From Patella vulgata (Eukaryota; Mollusca; Gastropoda; Patellidae), in NCBI RefSeq assembly GCF_932274485.2, contig NC_065879.2, forward strand, positions 18,526,591 to 18,590,590: a stretch of DNA of 64,000 nt, in the 5' to 3' direction. The notes beneath the pieces were generated by a model. It made no database searches. It saw only the letters and a list, made by a program, of their open reading frames with translations, and had not been told where the DNA came from. Position 1 is the stretch's first letter; the number at the start of each line of letters is the position of its first letter. Below, in pieces: positions 12,023 through 24,708 of the stretch. Position numbers and translations under genes: made by a program.

Positions 12023-13997
12023 AACTAGAACTGCGATGCAGTAATGACGGGTTTCACCGGTGCCACTTTACCCTAAACATGTTACTTCCCGTACCAATGA
12101 AACCATTAAACAGGTTTCCACATAAGCATTGCACACATCAAATAAAATGGACGCCGAATCAACAAAATCCAGCAATATCAATTCATTTTATACATTTGTT
12201 ACATGTAAGTGTACTGTACTTCCGGTGATAATGAAAATGTTCAATTACTTTTATGAAATCAGAAATGACATAGGGCATCACATGGTGAAAATTGTATGTA
12301 AATCGAATAACAATTGCCACTTTTATAGACCAAAAACCTTGAAAAGTGACTTGTAGAAAATCGCCTATTTCTCTGCAACCGTACAAGTTAGAAACCATTT
12401 TCTGGTATCTGTATGATCGTATGGGTTCAATCTATTTGCTGATTGGAATCAAATATCATAATTTTAAAAACAATACAAATAAGACTCATTTGAAAAAAAT
12501 ATCTGTTTTGAAGGCTAAAAATACAGTTTTTGCCAAAATGACGTTACTTCCGGTGATAATGAAAATGTTAAATTAGTTCTATGAAATCATAAATGACACA
12601 AGATATCATATGGTGAAAATTTTATGAAAATCGAATAATAACTGACACTTTTATAGACCAAAAACCTTGAAAAGTGACTTAAGGAAAATCGCCCATTTCT
12701 CTGCAACCGTACAAGTTAGAAACCATTTTGTGGTATCTGTATGATCGTATGGGTTCAATCTATTTGATCAATAGAATCAAATATCATAATTTGAAAAAAA
12801 TAACAAATACGAATCATTTGAATAAAATATTGTTTTTTGAAGGCTAAAATTTAAGTTTTGAGCAAATGACGTCATTTCCGGTGGCAGCGCAAGGGGTAAA
12901 ATGGTTTGACATAGTCCACTATGGCATTAGGCATCCAATGGCGAAAGAAAATTGAAAATCGAATAATAATTGATTCTTTTACAGCCAAAATTACGTGAAA
13001 AGTGACTTATGCAAAATTGCCTATTTCTCGGCAACTGCTTATATTACAAACTAATTTTCACATACATTCTCTTCGTATGGATTATAGCTACAAGTTTATA
13101 AAAGTTACGTAAAAATATTTTAAAATCTGAAAAGCCTGAATGAGTTGTAAATAGGTCAATTTTACGCCTTTTTTCACCTCTTAATCCAATTTGCTAGAAA
13201 ATGAAAAAGAAATTAAAAAAACTGCTTCCGACATTTTTTGCGCCTTTAAAGGACACACTCTTTGAGTCATATAATTTTTCAAAAAAATAATATTTGTTTT
13301 CAAAAAATGGTACCTAACTGTCAAAATTGTAGTTTTTGGTAAAATTATGCCACTTCCGGTGCCGACAGATAACACTTTTGGTAATAAAAAAAATGACAAT
13401 TGAGACAACGAAGCATATGAACTTTGTTTTATACAAATCGAACAATAAAAAATTAAGCTAGGACTGAAAAACTGAATTAGCCAATGGAGGCCAAGGAAAA
13501 TTACTGAGACAAAAAATTTTAACATTTTTGCGCAAGTCAGATGACTCTTTAATTCTGTGCACAACACGAGTAAAAAATATTCATCAATAAAAAAGTTTTT
13601 TGTAAAATTTTAAATTTCCGAAATTTGGCGCCTAATATCTTCGAATTTTTGCTGAAAATCAAAAATCGAAAGTAGCGCAGCTATGTGCCCTGTCTCCAGC
13701 TATGCCAAAATGTATCGAAAGTTAAAATCCCATGATTATTGTTAAAATTACCGCAATATTTGTAAAAACGATAACTTCGGTGATTTCGGACATTTCGCAT
13801 TGTCGCAGAACGTTCAAAATAGCTTTATCCTCTAAGTCACACCCACTTTCCCAGTAAAACCGAAGAAATCGTAACGATGCGACAAGTAGTTGCTGAGATC
13901 TACTCAAAACAAAAGAAGAATAATAATAATAATAAGAATAATAATTTTAACAAAAACAATAGTGTTTCACACAAGCTTCGCAGTGTGAAACCCTAAT
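12023..13997 (+). mobile_element. Family A element, unit A2 with 3' hairpin
   Basis: The 5' end is AACTAGA plus ACTGC-GAT-GCAGT, so the stem is kept although the loop differs from A1. Internal repeats recur near 12208, 12548 and 12874 (spacing about 325-340). The 3' end at 13962-13991 is a hairpin with GTTTCACAC / GTGTGAAAC arms, followed by CCTAATA and immediately by unit A3. The 128-residue minus frame at 13181-13567 is not credible as a gene: it crosses repeat text and has no homology I recognise. Confidence 0.8.
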
Positions 13998-15911
13998 AAC
14001 TAGAACTGCGAAGCAGTAATGACGGGTTTCACCGGTGCCACGTTACCCTTGAACTTATGTCACTTCCGGTACCAATGAAACCGTTAAACAGGTTTCCACA
14101 TAAGCATTGCACACATGAAATAAAATGGACGCAGAAACAACCAAATCCAGCAATCAATTCATTTGCTACATGTCAGTGATCCTGTCAAAATTACATTACT
14201 TCCGGTGATAATGAAAATGTTAAATTGGTTTATGAAATCAGAAATAGCATGATCACATGGTGAAAATTTTATGTAAATCCTATAATAATTGCCACCTTTA
14301 TAGACCAAAAACCTTGAAAAATGACTTGTAGAAAATCGCCTATTTCTCTGCAACCGTACAAGTTAGAAACCATTTTGAGGTATCTGTATGATCGAAGGAG
14401 TTCATTCTATTTGTTGATTGGAATCAAATATCATAATTTTAAAAACATTACAAATCTGATTCATTTGAATAAAATATCTGTTTTGAAGGCTAAAAATACA
14501 GTTTTTGCCAAAATGACGTTACTTCCGGTGATAATGAAAATCTGAAATTACTTGTATGAAATCGTAAATGGCATTATGTATCACACAGTGAAAATTTCAT
14601 GAAAATCGAATAATAATTGAGACTTTTATTGACAAAAAACCTTAAAAAGTGACCTGTTGAAAATTGCTTATTTCTCCGCAACTGAACAAGTTAGAAACCA
14701 TTTTGTGATATCTATATGATCGTAAGGGGTCATTGTATTAGTTGATTTGAATCAAATATCAAAATTTTAAACAAATAACAAATATGACTCATTTGAATAA
14801 ATTACTGGTTTCGAAGGCTATAAATACAATTTTTGCCCAAATTACGTCATTTCCGGTGATATTGAAAGGGTTAATTTGGTTTGACCTAGTTAAAATTGAC
14901 ATTACACATCAAATGGTGTCACTTTTATGAAAATCGAATAATAATTGACTCTTTTACAGGCAAACTAGCGTAAAAAGTGACTCATGCAAAATTGCCCATT
15001 TCTCGGCAACTGCGCATATTACAAATTAATTTTCACATACATTCTCTCCGTATAGATTATTGCTACGAGTTTATGAAAGTTACGAAGTAATATTTTAAAA
15101 TATGAAAACGCTGGATGGGTTGTAAATAGCTTAATTTTACACCTTTTTTCACCTTTTAATCGAAATAGCCCGAAAACGGAATCGAAATTAAAAAAACTGG
15201 TCCCAACATTTTGTGCGCCTTTAAAGGGCGCACAATTTCAGTTATACCAGATTTGAAAACAATAATATTTGCTTTCGAAAAATGGTACCTAACTGTCAAA
15301 ATTGTAGTTTTTTGTCAATTTACGCCACTTCCGGTGCCGACAGATAACACTATTGGTAACAAAAAAAATGACAATTGAGACAACGGAGCATATGAACTTT
15401 GTTTTATACAAATCGACCAATAAATAATTAATCTAGGACTGAAAAACTGAATTAGCCAATGGGGGCCAAGGAAAATTACCGAGACAAAAAATTTTCACAT
15501 TTTTGCCCAAGTCAGAGGGCTCGTTATATTTGTGTAAAACACGACTAAAAAATATTCATAAATAAAAAAGTTTTTTGTAAAAATTTAAATTTTCTAAATT
15601 TAGCGCCTAATATCTGCGAAGATTTGCCGAAAATCAAAAATCAAAAGTAGCGCAGCTATGTGCCCTGTCTCCAGCTATGCCAAAATGTATCGAAAGTTAA
15701 AATCCCATGATTATTGTTAAAATTACCGCAATATTTGTAAAAACGATAACTTCGGTGATTTCGGACATTTCGCATTGTCGCAGAACGTTCAAAATAGCTT
15801 TATCCTCTAAGTCACACCCACTTTCCCAGTAAAACCGAAGAAATCGTAACGATGCGACAAGTAGTTGCTGAGATCTACTCAAAACAAAAGAAGAATAATA
15901 ATAATAATAAG
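13998..15911 (+). mobile_element. Family A element, unit A3 (near copy of A1)
   Basis: It matches A1 along its whole length with scattered differences and retains 17 bp lost in A1. Like A1 it ends in (AAT)n without a hairpin and runs straight into A4. A1+A2 and A3+A4 are therefore the same compound unit repeated at a period of 3872-3889 bp. Confidence 0.8.
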
Positions 15912-17997
15912 AACTAGAACTGCGATGCAGTAATGACGGGTTTCACCGGTGCCACTTTACCCTAAACATGTTACTTCCCGTACCAATGAAACCATTAAAC
16001 AGGTTTCCACATAAGCATTGCACACATCAAATAAAATGGACGCCGAATCAACAAAATCCAGCAATATCAATTCATTTTATACATTTGTTACATGTAAGTG
16101 TACTGTACTTCCGGTGATAATGAAAATGTTCAATTACTTTTATGAAATCAGAAATGACATAGGGCATCACATGGTGAAAATTGTATGTAAATCGAATAAC
16201 AATTGCCACTTTTATAGACCAAAAACCTTGAAAAGTGACTTGTAGAAAATCGCCTATTTCTCTGCAACCGTACAAGTTAGAAACCATTTTCTGGTATCTG
16301 TATGATCGTATGGGTTCAATCTATTTGCTGATTGGAATCAAATATCATAATTTTAAAAACAATACAAATAAGACTCATTTGAAAAAAATATCTGTTTTGA
16401 AGGCTAAAAATACAGTTTTTGCCAAAATGACGTTACTTCCGGTGATAATGAAAATGTTAAATTAGTTCTATGAAATCATAAATGACACAAGATATCATAT
16501 GGTGAAAATTTTATGAAAATCGAATAATAACTGACACTTTTATAGACCAAAAACCTTGAAAAGTGACTTAAGGAAAATCGCCCATTTCTCTGCAACCGTA
16601 CAAGTTAGAAACCATTTTGTGGTATCTGTATGATCGTATGGGTTCAATCTATTTGATCAATAGAATCAAATATCATAATTTGAAAAAAATAACAAATACG
16701 AATCATTTGAATAAAATATTGTTTTTTGAAGGCTAAAATTTAAGTTTTGAGCAAATGACGTCATTTCCGGTGGCAGCGCAAGGGGTAAAATGGTTTGACA
16801 TAGTCCACTATGGCATTAGGCATCCAATGGCGAAAGAAAATTGAAAATCGAATAATAATTGATTCTTTTACAGCCAAAATTACGTGAAAAGTGACTCATG
16901 CAAAATTGCCTATATCTCGGCAACTGCTTATATTACAAACTAATTTTCACATACATTCTCTTCGTATGGATTATAGCTACAAGTTTATAAAAGTTACGTA
17001 AAAATATTTTAAAATCTGAAAAGCCTGAATGAGTTGTAAATAGGTCAATTTTACGCCTTTTTTCACCTCTTAATCCAATTTGCTAGAAAATGAAAAAGAA
17101 ATTAAAAAAACTGCTTCCGACATTTTTTGCGCCTTTAAAGGACACACTCTTTGAGTCATATAATTTTTCAAAAAAATAATATTTGTTTTCAAAAAATGGT
17201 ACCTAACTGTCAAAATTGTAGTTTTTGGTAAAATTATGCCACTTCCGGTGCCGACAGATAACACTTTTGGTAATAAAAAAAATGACAATTGAGACAACGA
17301 AGCATATGAACTTTGTTTTATACAAATCGAACAATAAAAAATTAAGCTAGGACTGAAAAACTGAATTAGCCAATGGAGGCCAAGGAAAATTACTGAGACA
17401 AAAAATTTTAACATTTTTGCGCAAGTCAGATGACTCTTTAATTCTGTGCACAACACGAGTAAAAAATATTCATCAATAAAAAAGTTTTTTGTAAAATTTT
17501 AAATTTCCGAAATTTGGCGCCTAATATCTTCGAATTTTTGCTGAAAATCAAAAATCGAAAGTAGCGCAGCTATGTGCCCTGTCTCCAGCTATGCCAAAAT
17601 GTATCGAAAGTTAAAATCCCATGATTATTGTTAAAATTACCGCAATATTTGTAAAAACGATAACTTCGGTGATTTCGGACATTTCGCATTGTCGCAGAAC
17701 GTTCAAAATAGCTTTATCCTCTAAGTCACACCCACTTTCCCAGTAAAACCGAAGAAATCGTAACGATGCGACAAGTAGTTGCTGAGATCTACTCAAAACA
17801 AAAGAAGAATAATAATAATAATAAGAATAATAATTTTAACAAAAACAATAGTGTTTCACACAAGCTTCGCAGTGTGAAACCCTAATAATAATTTTAACAA
17901 AAACAATAGTGTTTCACACAAGCTTCGCAGTGTGAAACCCTAATAATTTTAACAAAAACAATAGTGTTTCACACAAGCTACGCAGTGTGAAACCCTA
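15912..17997 (+). mobile_element. Family A element, unit A4 with three stacked 3' hairpins
   Basis: Almost identical to A2, offset 3889 bp. It ends with three successive copies of the 3' end: hairpins at 17851-17880, 17909-17938 and 17964-17993, each preceded by TTTTAACAAAAACAATA. The third has one loop change (AAGCTACGCA for AAGCTTCGCA). The array then ends in CCCTAATAACATC. Confidence 0.8.
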
Positions 17998-19499
17998 ATA
18001 ACATCAAAAGAATTGAGCATTTGGGCGAAAGCACGACATTAACAAAGTTAGAATTTTTAATAATAAATACCGCCCTATTGTGTAGGTTTTCCTATTTCGA
18101 GTTAAGTTGACAGTATTGGGACTCGGCACTCGTTTGAATTGAAGAAATAAATGTAAGTTATATCTTAGTTTCATTTACTAAGGATGTGGTTTTATACGTG
18201 ATGTTTCACCAACATTATTTTTAAACATTTATTTTGTAAGATATATAGTGTTAGTACCCACATTTTTATCATATTCACAATATAATATAATATAATATAT
18301 ATACACATTTGGTTTGGCTTATTTACATCGAATAAAAGAGTAAACTCTTTTTTTAATTCCCTGTTGCTGTTTTAAATATATTCGAGATGTACATAAATAA
18401 ATTTGTTTCTAGCCAAGCTCTGCAAAACTAACCATTTGATAACATTATATAAAAAAAAGTAAATTGGTAATGCTACGTTCACATAATGAATAATTGTTTT
18501 AGTATACAAGGTCCACCAGATTACGACGAAAGTTAAATTTTGCAACATCTGATACCGTTTTAAGTATTTTGAATGTAAATTCTTTATAATTCTTATTTCT
18601 TCTTGTGACACTCAATAAATAACCTGCTTGTATTTAACTTTAACAAGTTCCTAAACACACTTTTTTTCAGTTAAAGGCATGGGATGGCAGTTACAAAACT
18701 ACAAAAAAGATATGGCAATAGAATGAAATAAAATAAAGGAACCACACCAAATTAATTGTGTGTAATATGGGTCATGGGTCAGACATGTACACTATAGAAC
18801 AATGGTGTTTTAGACAGAAGATTAGACGAATAAAACTAAACCATGATCATGAACACAACTGACGACTTTGCGGCAAACCAATGGTGGAGTGAAATAAATA
18901 AATGTGATTTGGGTAAGATTTGCTCCGGGCAAATTCAATGGTCATTCCTGAATAACTCAATTATTAATTGGCAATCATTACTTGCCAATTATATACTTAA
19001 ATCCAGATATTCTGTGCAATGTGATGTGTAATGTGATGTACAACGTGGTGTTAAATGTGATGTGAAATGCGATGTCATGTTGTCTGCTATATTTCTTGAA
19101 TACCGGTAGATAGAAAAAAACTGCCATACTACAGAAGAAACTAGTCAACTAGGCTTTCCGATTTGGACACATTAAGAGTTAGCTGATTTGGAAGAATTAG
19201 TTGATGAGTGACACAAAATATTGTTCTAGTGTCATGTATTTTAGTCAATCAGGGATTTGTAGGGCGTCCAATCGCAACATTATTGTACTTTTGTAAATTG
19301 TAGATTTTATTTTTGGTGGTATTCATTCATGTAAGATATTTATTACAATTTTATAATAAAATATATAATACACCCCACTTTGAGTTTTGATTAGCATCTG
19401 CCACTGAAGTTATGGAAAATGCGATGGCTGATATATGTATAATTCACAAGCAGTATCATAATACAGATATTTGACGAGAAGCGAATATAAATATGGCCT
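17998..19499. other. Low-copy AT-rich region, no gene seen
   Basis: No credible exon or domain. There is an ATATA-rich microsatellite near 18280-18305, and a loose run of GTGATGT-like words at 19019-19080 (tgtgatgtg, tgtgatgta, tgtgatgtg, gcgatgtc). The short frames at 18372-18611 (minus) and 18843-19031 have no recognised similarity. Confidence 0.5.
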
Positions 19500-19645
19500 A
19501 CTAGCGGAGGACCCGGCGCTGCCCGTAACTCCGAAAACGGAAGGAGTAGGCCAACGCCACCTAGCCTGTATTATTCCCCGGTCCGAACTACACATATACA
19601 CCAAATTTCAGCCTCGGGACAGACAGACAAACGACAGTCACAAAT
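19500..19645 (+). repeat. Possible LINE/SINE 3' tail remnant
   Basis: The text GACCCGGCGCTGCCCGTAAC, then ACACCAAATTTCAGCCTCG, then ACAGACAGACAAACGACAG and ATTAGTATAGAT resembles widespread invertebrate RTE-type LINE or SINE 3' ends, which combine these words in this order. Recognition is from general knowledge of such tails; no coding part is present. Confidence 0.4.
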
Positions 19646-19649
19646 ATTA

Positions 19650-22563
19650 GTATAGATTTTGTTGAAACTTGAAATGTAACTTTATAACCCAAAGATCTCT
19701 GTTCCTTTCGATATTCGCGCATATCAGACCGTAACTTCCTGAATTATGGCCCCTGATTTTACGAAAAATCGCCTTTTTAGCTTGTGGACCCTATAGAGGT
19801 CATAATTTAAAAAAAATGTATTATTCATTACACCATAATTTGAGTTCAAATTTCGTGAAAATCGGCCCAAAACTGAGATTCAAAATGGCCGCCCTTCGTT
19901 CTCAAATAGCGTAAAAATATGGTATATCAAGGTTGTGGATCCTATGGAGGTCACAATTTTTATACGCCGACATTTTTTTGTGGACGTATTATGCCATCGC
20001 CCCTGTCCGCCGTCCACAATTGTTTGTGGACTCTCTACAGGTCACAATTCTTATCCGATTTTGACGAAACTTGAAATATAGGTTTATCCCCAAAAGATCT
20101 TGGCTGCTTTGGATATTGGCATGTATCGGATCGAAACTTCATAGATTATGGCCCCTGTTTGTACGAAAAATCATGTTTTTAGCTTGTGGACACTATAGAG
20201 GTCACAATTGTTATCCGAATTTGTTGAAACTTGAAATGTAAGTTGATAACAAAAAGATCTCGGTTCCTTTCGATATTCGCGCATATCGGACCGTAACTTC
20301 CTGAATTATGGCCCCTGATTGCACAAAAAATCACGTTTTTAGCTTGTGGATCCTATAGAGGTCATAATTTTTATCCGATTTAAAAAACCGTTTTATTATA
20401 TCACCGTTACACCCTAAGGATGGCCGAGTTTGAATTTTGTGAAAATCGCTCCAAAATTGACAGACAAAATGGCCGCCGTTCGTTCTCAAAAAGCGTAAAA
20501 ATATGGTATATCAAGGTTGTGGACCCTATATAGGTCACAATTTTTATCCGATTTTGTTGAAACTTGAAATGTAAGTTTATAATCCAAAGATCTCAGTTCC
20601 TTTCAATATTCGCGCATATTGGACTGTAACTTCCGGAATTATGGCCTCTGATTGTACGAAAAATCACGTTTTTAGCTTGTGGACCCTATAGAGGTCATAA
20701 TTTTTATCCGATTTAAAAAAACGTATTATCATATCACCGTTACACACTAAGGATGAATGAGTCCGAATTTCATGAAAATCGGCCCAAAATTGACAGACAA
20801 AATGGCCGCCGTTCGTTCTCAAATAGCGTAAAAATATGGTATATCAAGATTGTGGACCCTATAGAGGTCACAATTTTTATCCGATTTTGTTGAAACTTGA
20901 AATGTAAGTTTATAACCCAAAGATCTCGGTTCCATTTGATATTCGTGCATATCGGACCGTAACTTCCTGAATTATGGCCACTGATTGTACGAAAAATCGC
21001 GTTTTTAGCTTGTGGACCCTATAGAGGTCATAATTTTTATCCGATTTAAAAAAACGTATAATTATATCACGATTACACCCTAAGGACGAATGAGTTCGAA
21101 TTTCATGAAAATCGGCTCAAAATTGACAGACAAAATGGCCGCCGTTCGTTCTCAAATAGCGTAAAAATATGGTATATCAAGGTTGTGGACCTTTTTGAGG
21201 TCACAAATTTTATCCGATTTTGTTGAAACTTGAAATGCAAGTTTATAACACAAAGATCTCAGTTCCTTTCAATATTTGCCAATATCGGACCGTAACTTCC
21301 TGAATTATGGCCCCTGTTTGTACGAAAAATCATGTTTTTAGCTTGTGGACCCATTAGAGGTCATAATTTTTATCCGATTTAAAAAAACTTATTATTATAT
21401 TACCGTTCCACCCTAAGGACAGTTGAGTTTGAATTTTGTGAAAATCACCCCAAAATTGACAGACAAAATGGCCGCCGTTCTTTCTCAATTAGCGTAAAAA
21501 TATGGTATATCAAGGTTGTGGACCCTATAGGTCACAATTTTTATCCGATTTTGTTGAAACTTGAAATTTAAGTTTATAACCCAAAGATCTCGGATCCTTT
21601 CGATATTCGCACATATCAGACCGTAACTTCCTGAATTATGGACCCTGATTGTACAAAAAATCGCGTTTTTAGCTTGTGGACCCTATAGAGGTCATAATTT
21701 TTATCCGATTTAAAAAAACATATTATTATATCACCGTTACACCCTAAGGATGGCTGAGTTCAAATTTCGGGAAAATCGGCCCAAAATTGACAGATAAAAT
21801 GGCCGCCGTTCGTTCTCAAATAGCGTAAAAATATGGTATAACAAGGTTGTGGACCTTTATAGAAGTCACAATTTTTCTCCGATTTTGTTGAAACTTGAAA
21901 TGTAAGTTTATAACACAAAGATCTCGGTTTCTTTCGATAATCGCATATATCGGACCGTAACTTCTTGAATTATGGCCCTTGATTGTAGAAACTTCATGGA
22001 TTATGGCCCCTGTTTGTACGAAAAATCACGTGGACCCTATAGAGGTCATAATTTTTATCCGATTTAAAAAAACGTATTATCATATAACCGCTACACCCTA
22101 AGGATGAATGAACAATTTTTATCCGATTTTGTTGAAACTTGAAATGTAAGTTTATAACCCAAAGATCTCGGTTCCATTTGATATTCGCGCATATCGGACC
22201 GTAACTTCCTGAATTATGGCCCCTGGGTGTACGAAAAATCGCGTTTTAAGCTTGTGGACCCTATAGAGGTCATAATTTTTATCCGATTTAAAAAAACGTA
22301 TTATTATATCACCGTTACACCATTAGGACGACTGAGTTCGAATTTCGTGAAAATCGGCCTAAAATTGATAGACAAAATGGCCGCCGTTCGTTCTCAAATA
22401 GCGTAAAAATATGGTATATCAAGGTTGTGGACCCTATAGAGGTCTCAATTTTTATCCAATTTTGTTGAAACTTGAAATGTAAGTTTATAACCCAAAGATC
22501 TCGGTTCCATTCGATATATGCGCATATCGAATTGTAATTCTTGAATTATGGCCCTTGATTGTA
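19650..22563 (-). repeat. Family D tandem repeats, left arm of palindrome (reverse)
   Basis: About nine copies of the 320-340 bp D dimer in reverse orientation, marked by TTGAAACTTGAAATGTAAG near 19665, 20226, 20554, 20893, 21225, 21557, 21890, 22132 and 22467. A family D 3' hairpin lies at 19962-19989 (about 2.0-2.6 kb from the centre) and a further D piece lies outside it. No coding sequence. Confidence 0.85.
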
Positions 22564-22646
22564 GGGACCAGCGGCTGCTAAGCAGGATACGCCCACATTT
22601 TCGAGAGATGGAAAGAGAACAAGCTAAGAAGAAAGTGATTTTTCCT
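22564..22646 (+). repeat. Family D 5' end at the palindrome centre
   Basis: ACCAGCGG, then the palindrome CTGCT-A-AGCAG, then GGATACGCCCACATTTTC and GAGAGATGG. This is the same 5' end as at 28012 and 30877. It separates the two inverted arms: ATTATGGCCCTTGATTGTA on the left mirrors TACAATCAAGGGCCATAAT on the right. Confidence 0.8.
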
Positions 22647-24616
22647 ACAATCAAGGGCCATAATTCAGGAAATTACAATTCGATATGCGCAAATATCGAA
22701 AGGAACCGAGATCTTTGGGTTATAAACTTACATTTCAAGTTTCAACAAAATCGGATAAAAATTGTGACCTCTATAGGGTCCACAAGTCAAAAACGTGATT
22801 TTTCGTACAAACAGGGGCCATAATTCAGGAAAGTACAATTCGATATGCGCAAATATCGAAAGGAACTGAAATCTTTGGGTTATAAACTTACATTTCAAGT
22901 TTCAACAAAATCGGATAAAAATTCTGACCTCTATAGGGTCCACAACCGTGATATACCATATTTTAAAGCTATTTGAGAATGAGGGGCGGCCATTTTGTCT
23001 GTCAGTTTTGGGCCGATTTTCACAAAACTCGAACTTAGCCGTCCTTAGGGTGTAACGGTGATATAATAATACGTTTTTTTAAATCGGATAAAAATTATGA
23101 CCTCTATAGGGTCCACAAGCTAAAAACGCGATTTTTGGTACAATCAGGGGCCATAATTCAGGAAGTTACGGTCCGATATCCGTGAATATCGAAAGAAACT
23201 GAGATCTTTGGGTTATAAACTTACATTTCAAGTTTCAACAAAATTGGATAAAAATTGTGACCTATATAGGGTCCACAACCTTGAAATACCCAATTTTTAC
23301 GCTATTTGAGAACAAAGGGCAGCCATTTTGTCTGTCAAATTCGAACTCAGTCGTCCTTAGGGTGTAATGGTGATATAATAATACGTTTTTTTAAATCAGA
23401 TAAAAATTATGACCTCTATAGGGTCCACAAGCTAAAAACGCGATTTTTCGTACAATCAGGGGCCATAATTCAGGAGGTTAAGGTCCGATATGCGCAAATA
23501 TCGAAAGGAACCGAGATCTTTGGGTTATAAACTTACATTTCAAGTTTCAACAAAATCGGATAAAAATTGTGACCTCTATAGGGTCCACAACCTTGATATA
23601 CCATATTTTTACGCTATTTGAGAACGAACGGCGGCCATTTTGTCTGTCAATTTTGGGCCGATTTTCACGAAATTCGAACTCAGTCGTCCTTATGGTGTAA
23701 CGGTGATATAATTATACGGTTTTTTAAATCGGATAAAAATTATGACCTCTATAGGGCCCACAAGCTAAAAACACGATTTTTCGTACAATCAGGGGCCATA
23801 ATTCAGGAAGTTACGGTCCGATATGCGCGAATATCGAAAGGAACCGAGATCATTGGGTTATAAACTTACATTTCAAGTTTCAACAAAATCGGATAAAAAT
23901 TGTGACCTCTATAGGGTCCACAACCTTGATATACCATATTTTTACGCTATTTGAGAACGAACGCCGGCCATTTTGTCTATCAATTTTAGGCCGATTTTCA
24001 CGAAATTCGAACTCAGTCGTCCTAATGGTGTAACGGTGATATAATAATACGTTTTTTTAAATCGGATAAAAATTATGACCTCTATAGGGTCCACAAGCTT
24101 AAAACGCGATTTTTCGTACACCCAGGGGCCATAATTCAGGAAGTTACGGTCCGATATGCGCGAATATCGAAAGGAACCGAGATCTTTGGGTTATAAACTT
24201 ACATTTCAAGTTTCAACAAAATCGGATAAAAATTGTGACCTCTATAGGGTCCACAAGTCAAAAACGTGATTTTTCGTACAAACAGGGGCCATGCCAATAC
24301 ATGCCAATATCGAAAGCAGCCGAGATCTTTTGGAGATACACCTATATTTCAAGTTTCGTTAAAATCGGATAAGAATTGTGACCTGTAGAGTGTCCACAAA
24401 CAAATTGTGGACGGACGGACAGGGGCGACGGCATAATACGTCCACATGAAAATGTGGGCGTATAAAAATTGTGACCTCTATAGGGTCCACAACCTTGATA
24501 TACCACATTTTTACACTAAATGAGAACGAAAGGCGTCCATTTTGTCTGTCAGTTTTGGGCCGATTTTCACGAAATTCGAACTCAGTCGTCCTTAGTGTGT
24601 AACGATGATATAATAT
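22647..24616 (+). repeat. Family D tandem repeats, right arm of palindrome (forward)
   Basis: About five D dimers in forward orientation, then a complete 3' end: TGTCCACAAACAAATTGTGG, a GGACGG-rich stretch, and the hairpin at 24436-24463 with arms ATACGTCCACAT / ATGTGGGCGTAT. It continues into another D piece and stops near 24616. The sequence just outside the hairpin (TAAAAATTGTGACC...) is the mirror of that outside the left-arm hairpin. Confidence 0.85.
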
Positions 24617-24708
24617 TGAATTCATAATAATTTTGTTTGTTTCTTATTGACAAAATATAAACCAAAAAACAAAAATCACTCTACCGAATCAATTCTTTTA
24701 CATCAAAA

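Noticed and set aside
13181-13567. 128-residue minus-strand frame in family A (also 17070-17456)
   Set aside because: It is the same repeat copied 3889 bp away, rich in F/L/S from A/T runs, with no domain or coding bias. It is not present as a frame in A1 and A3.
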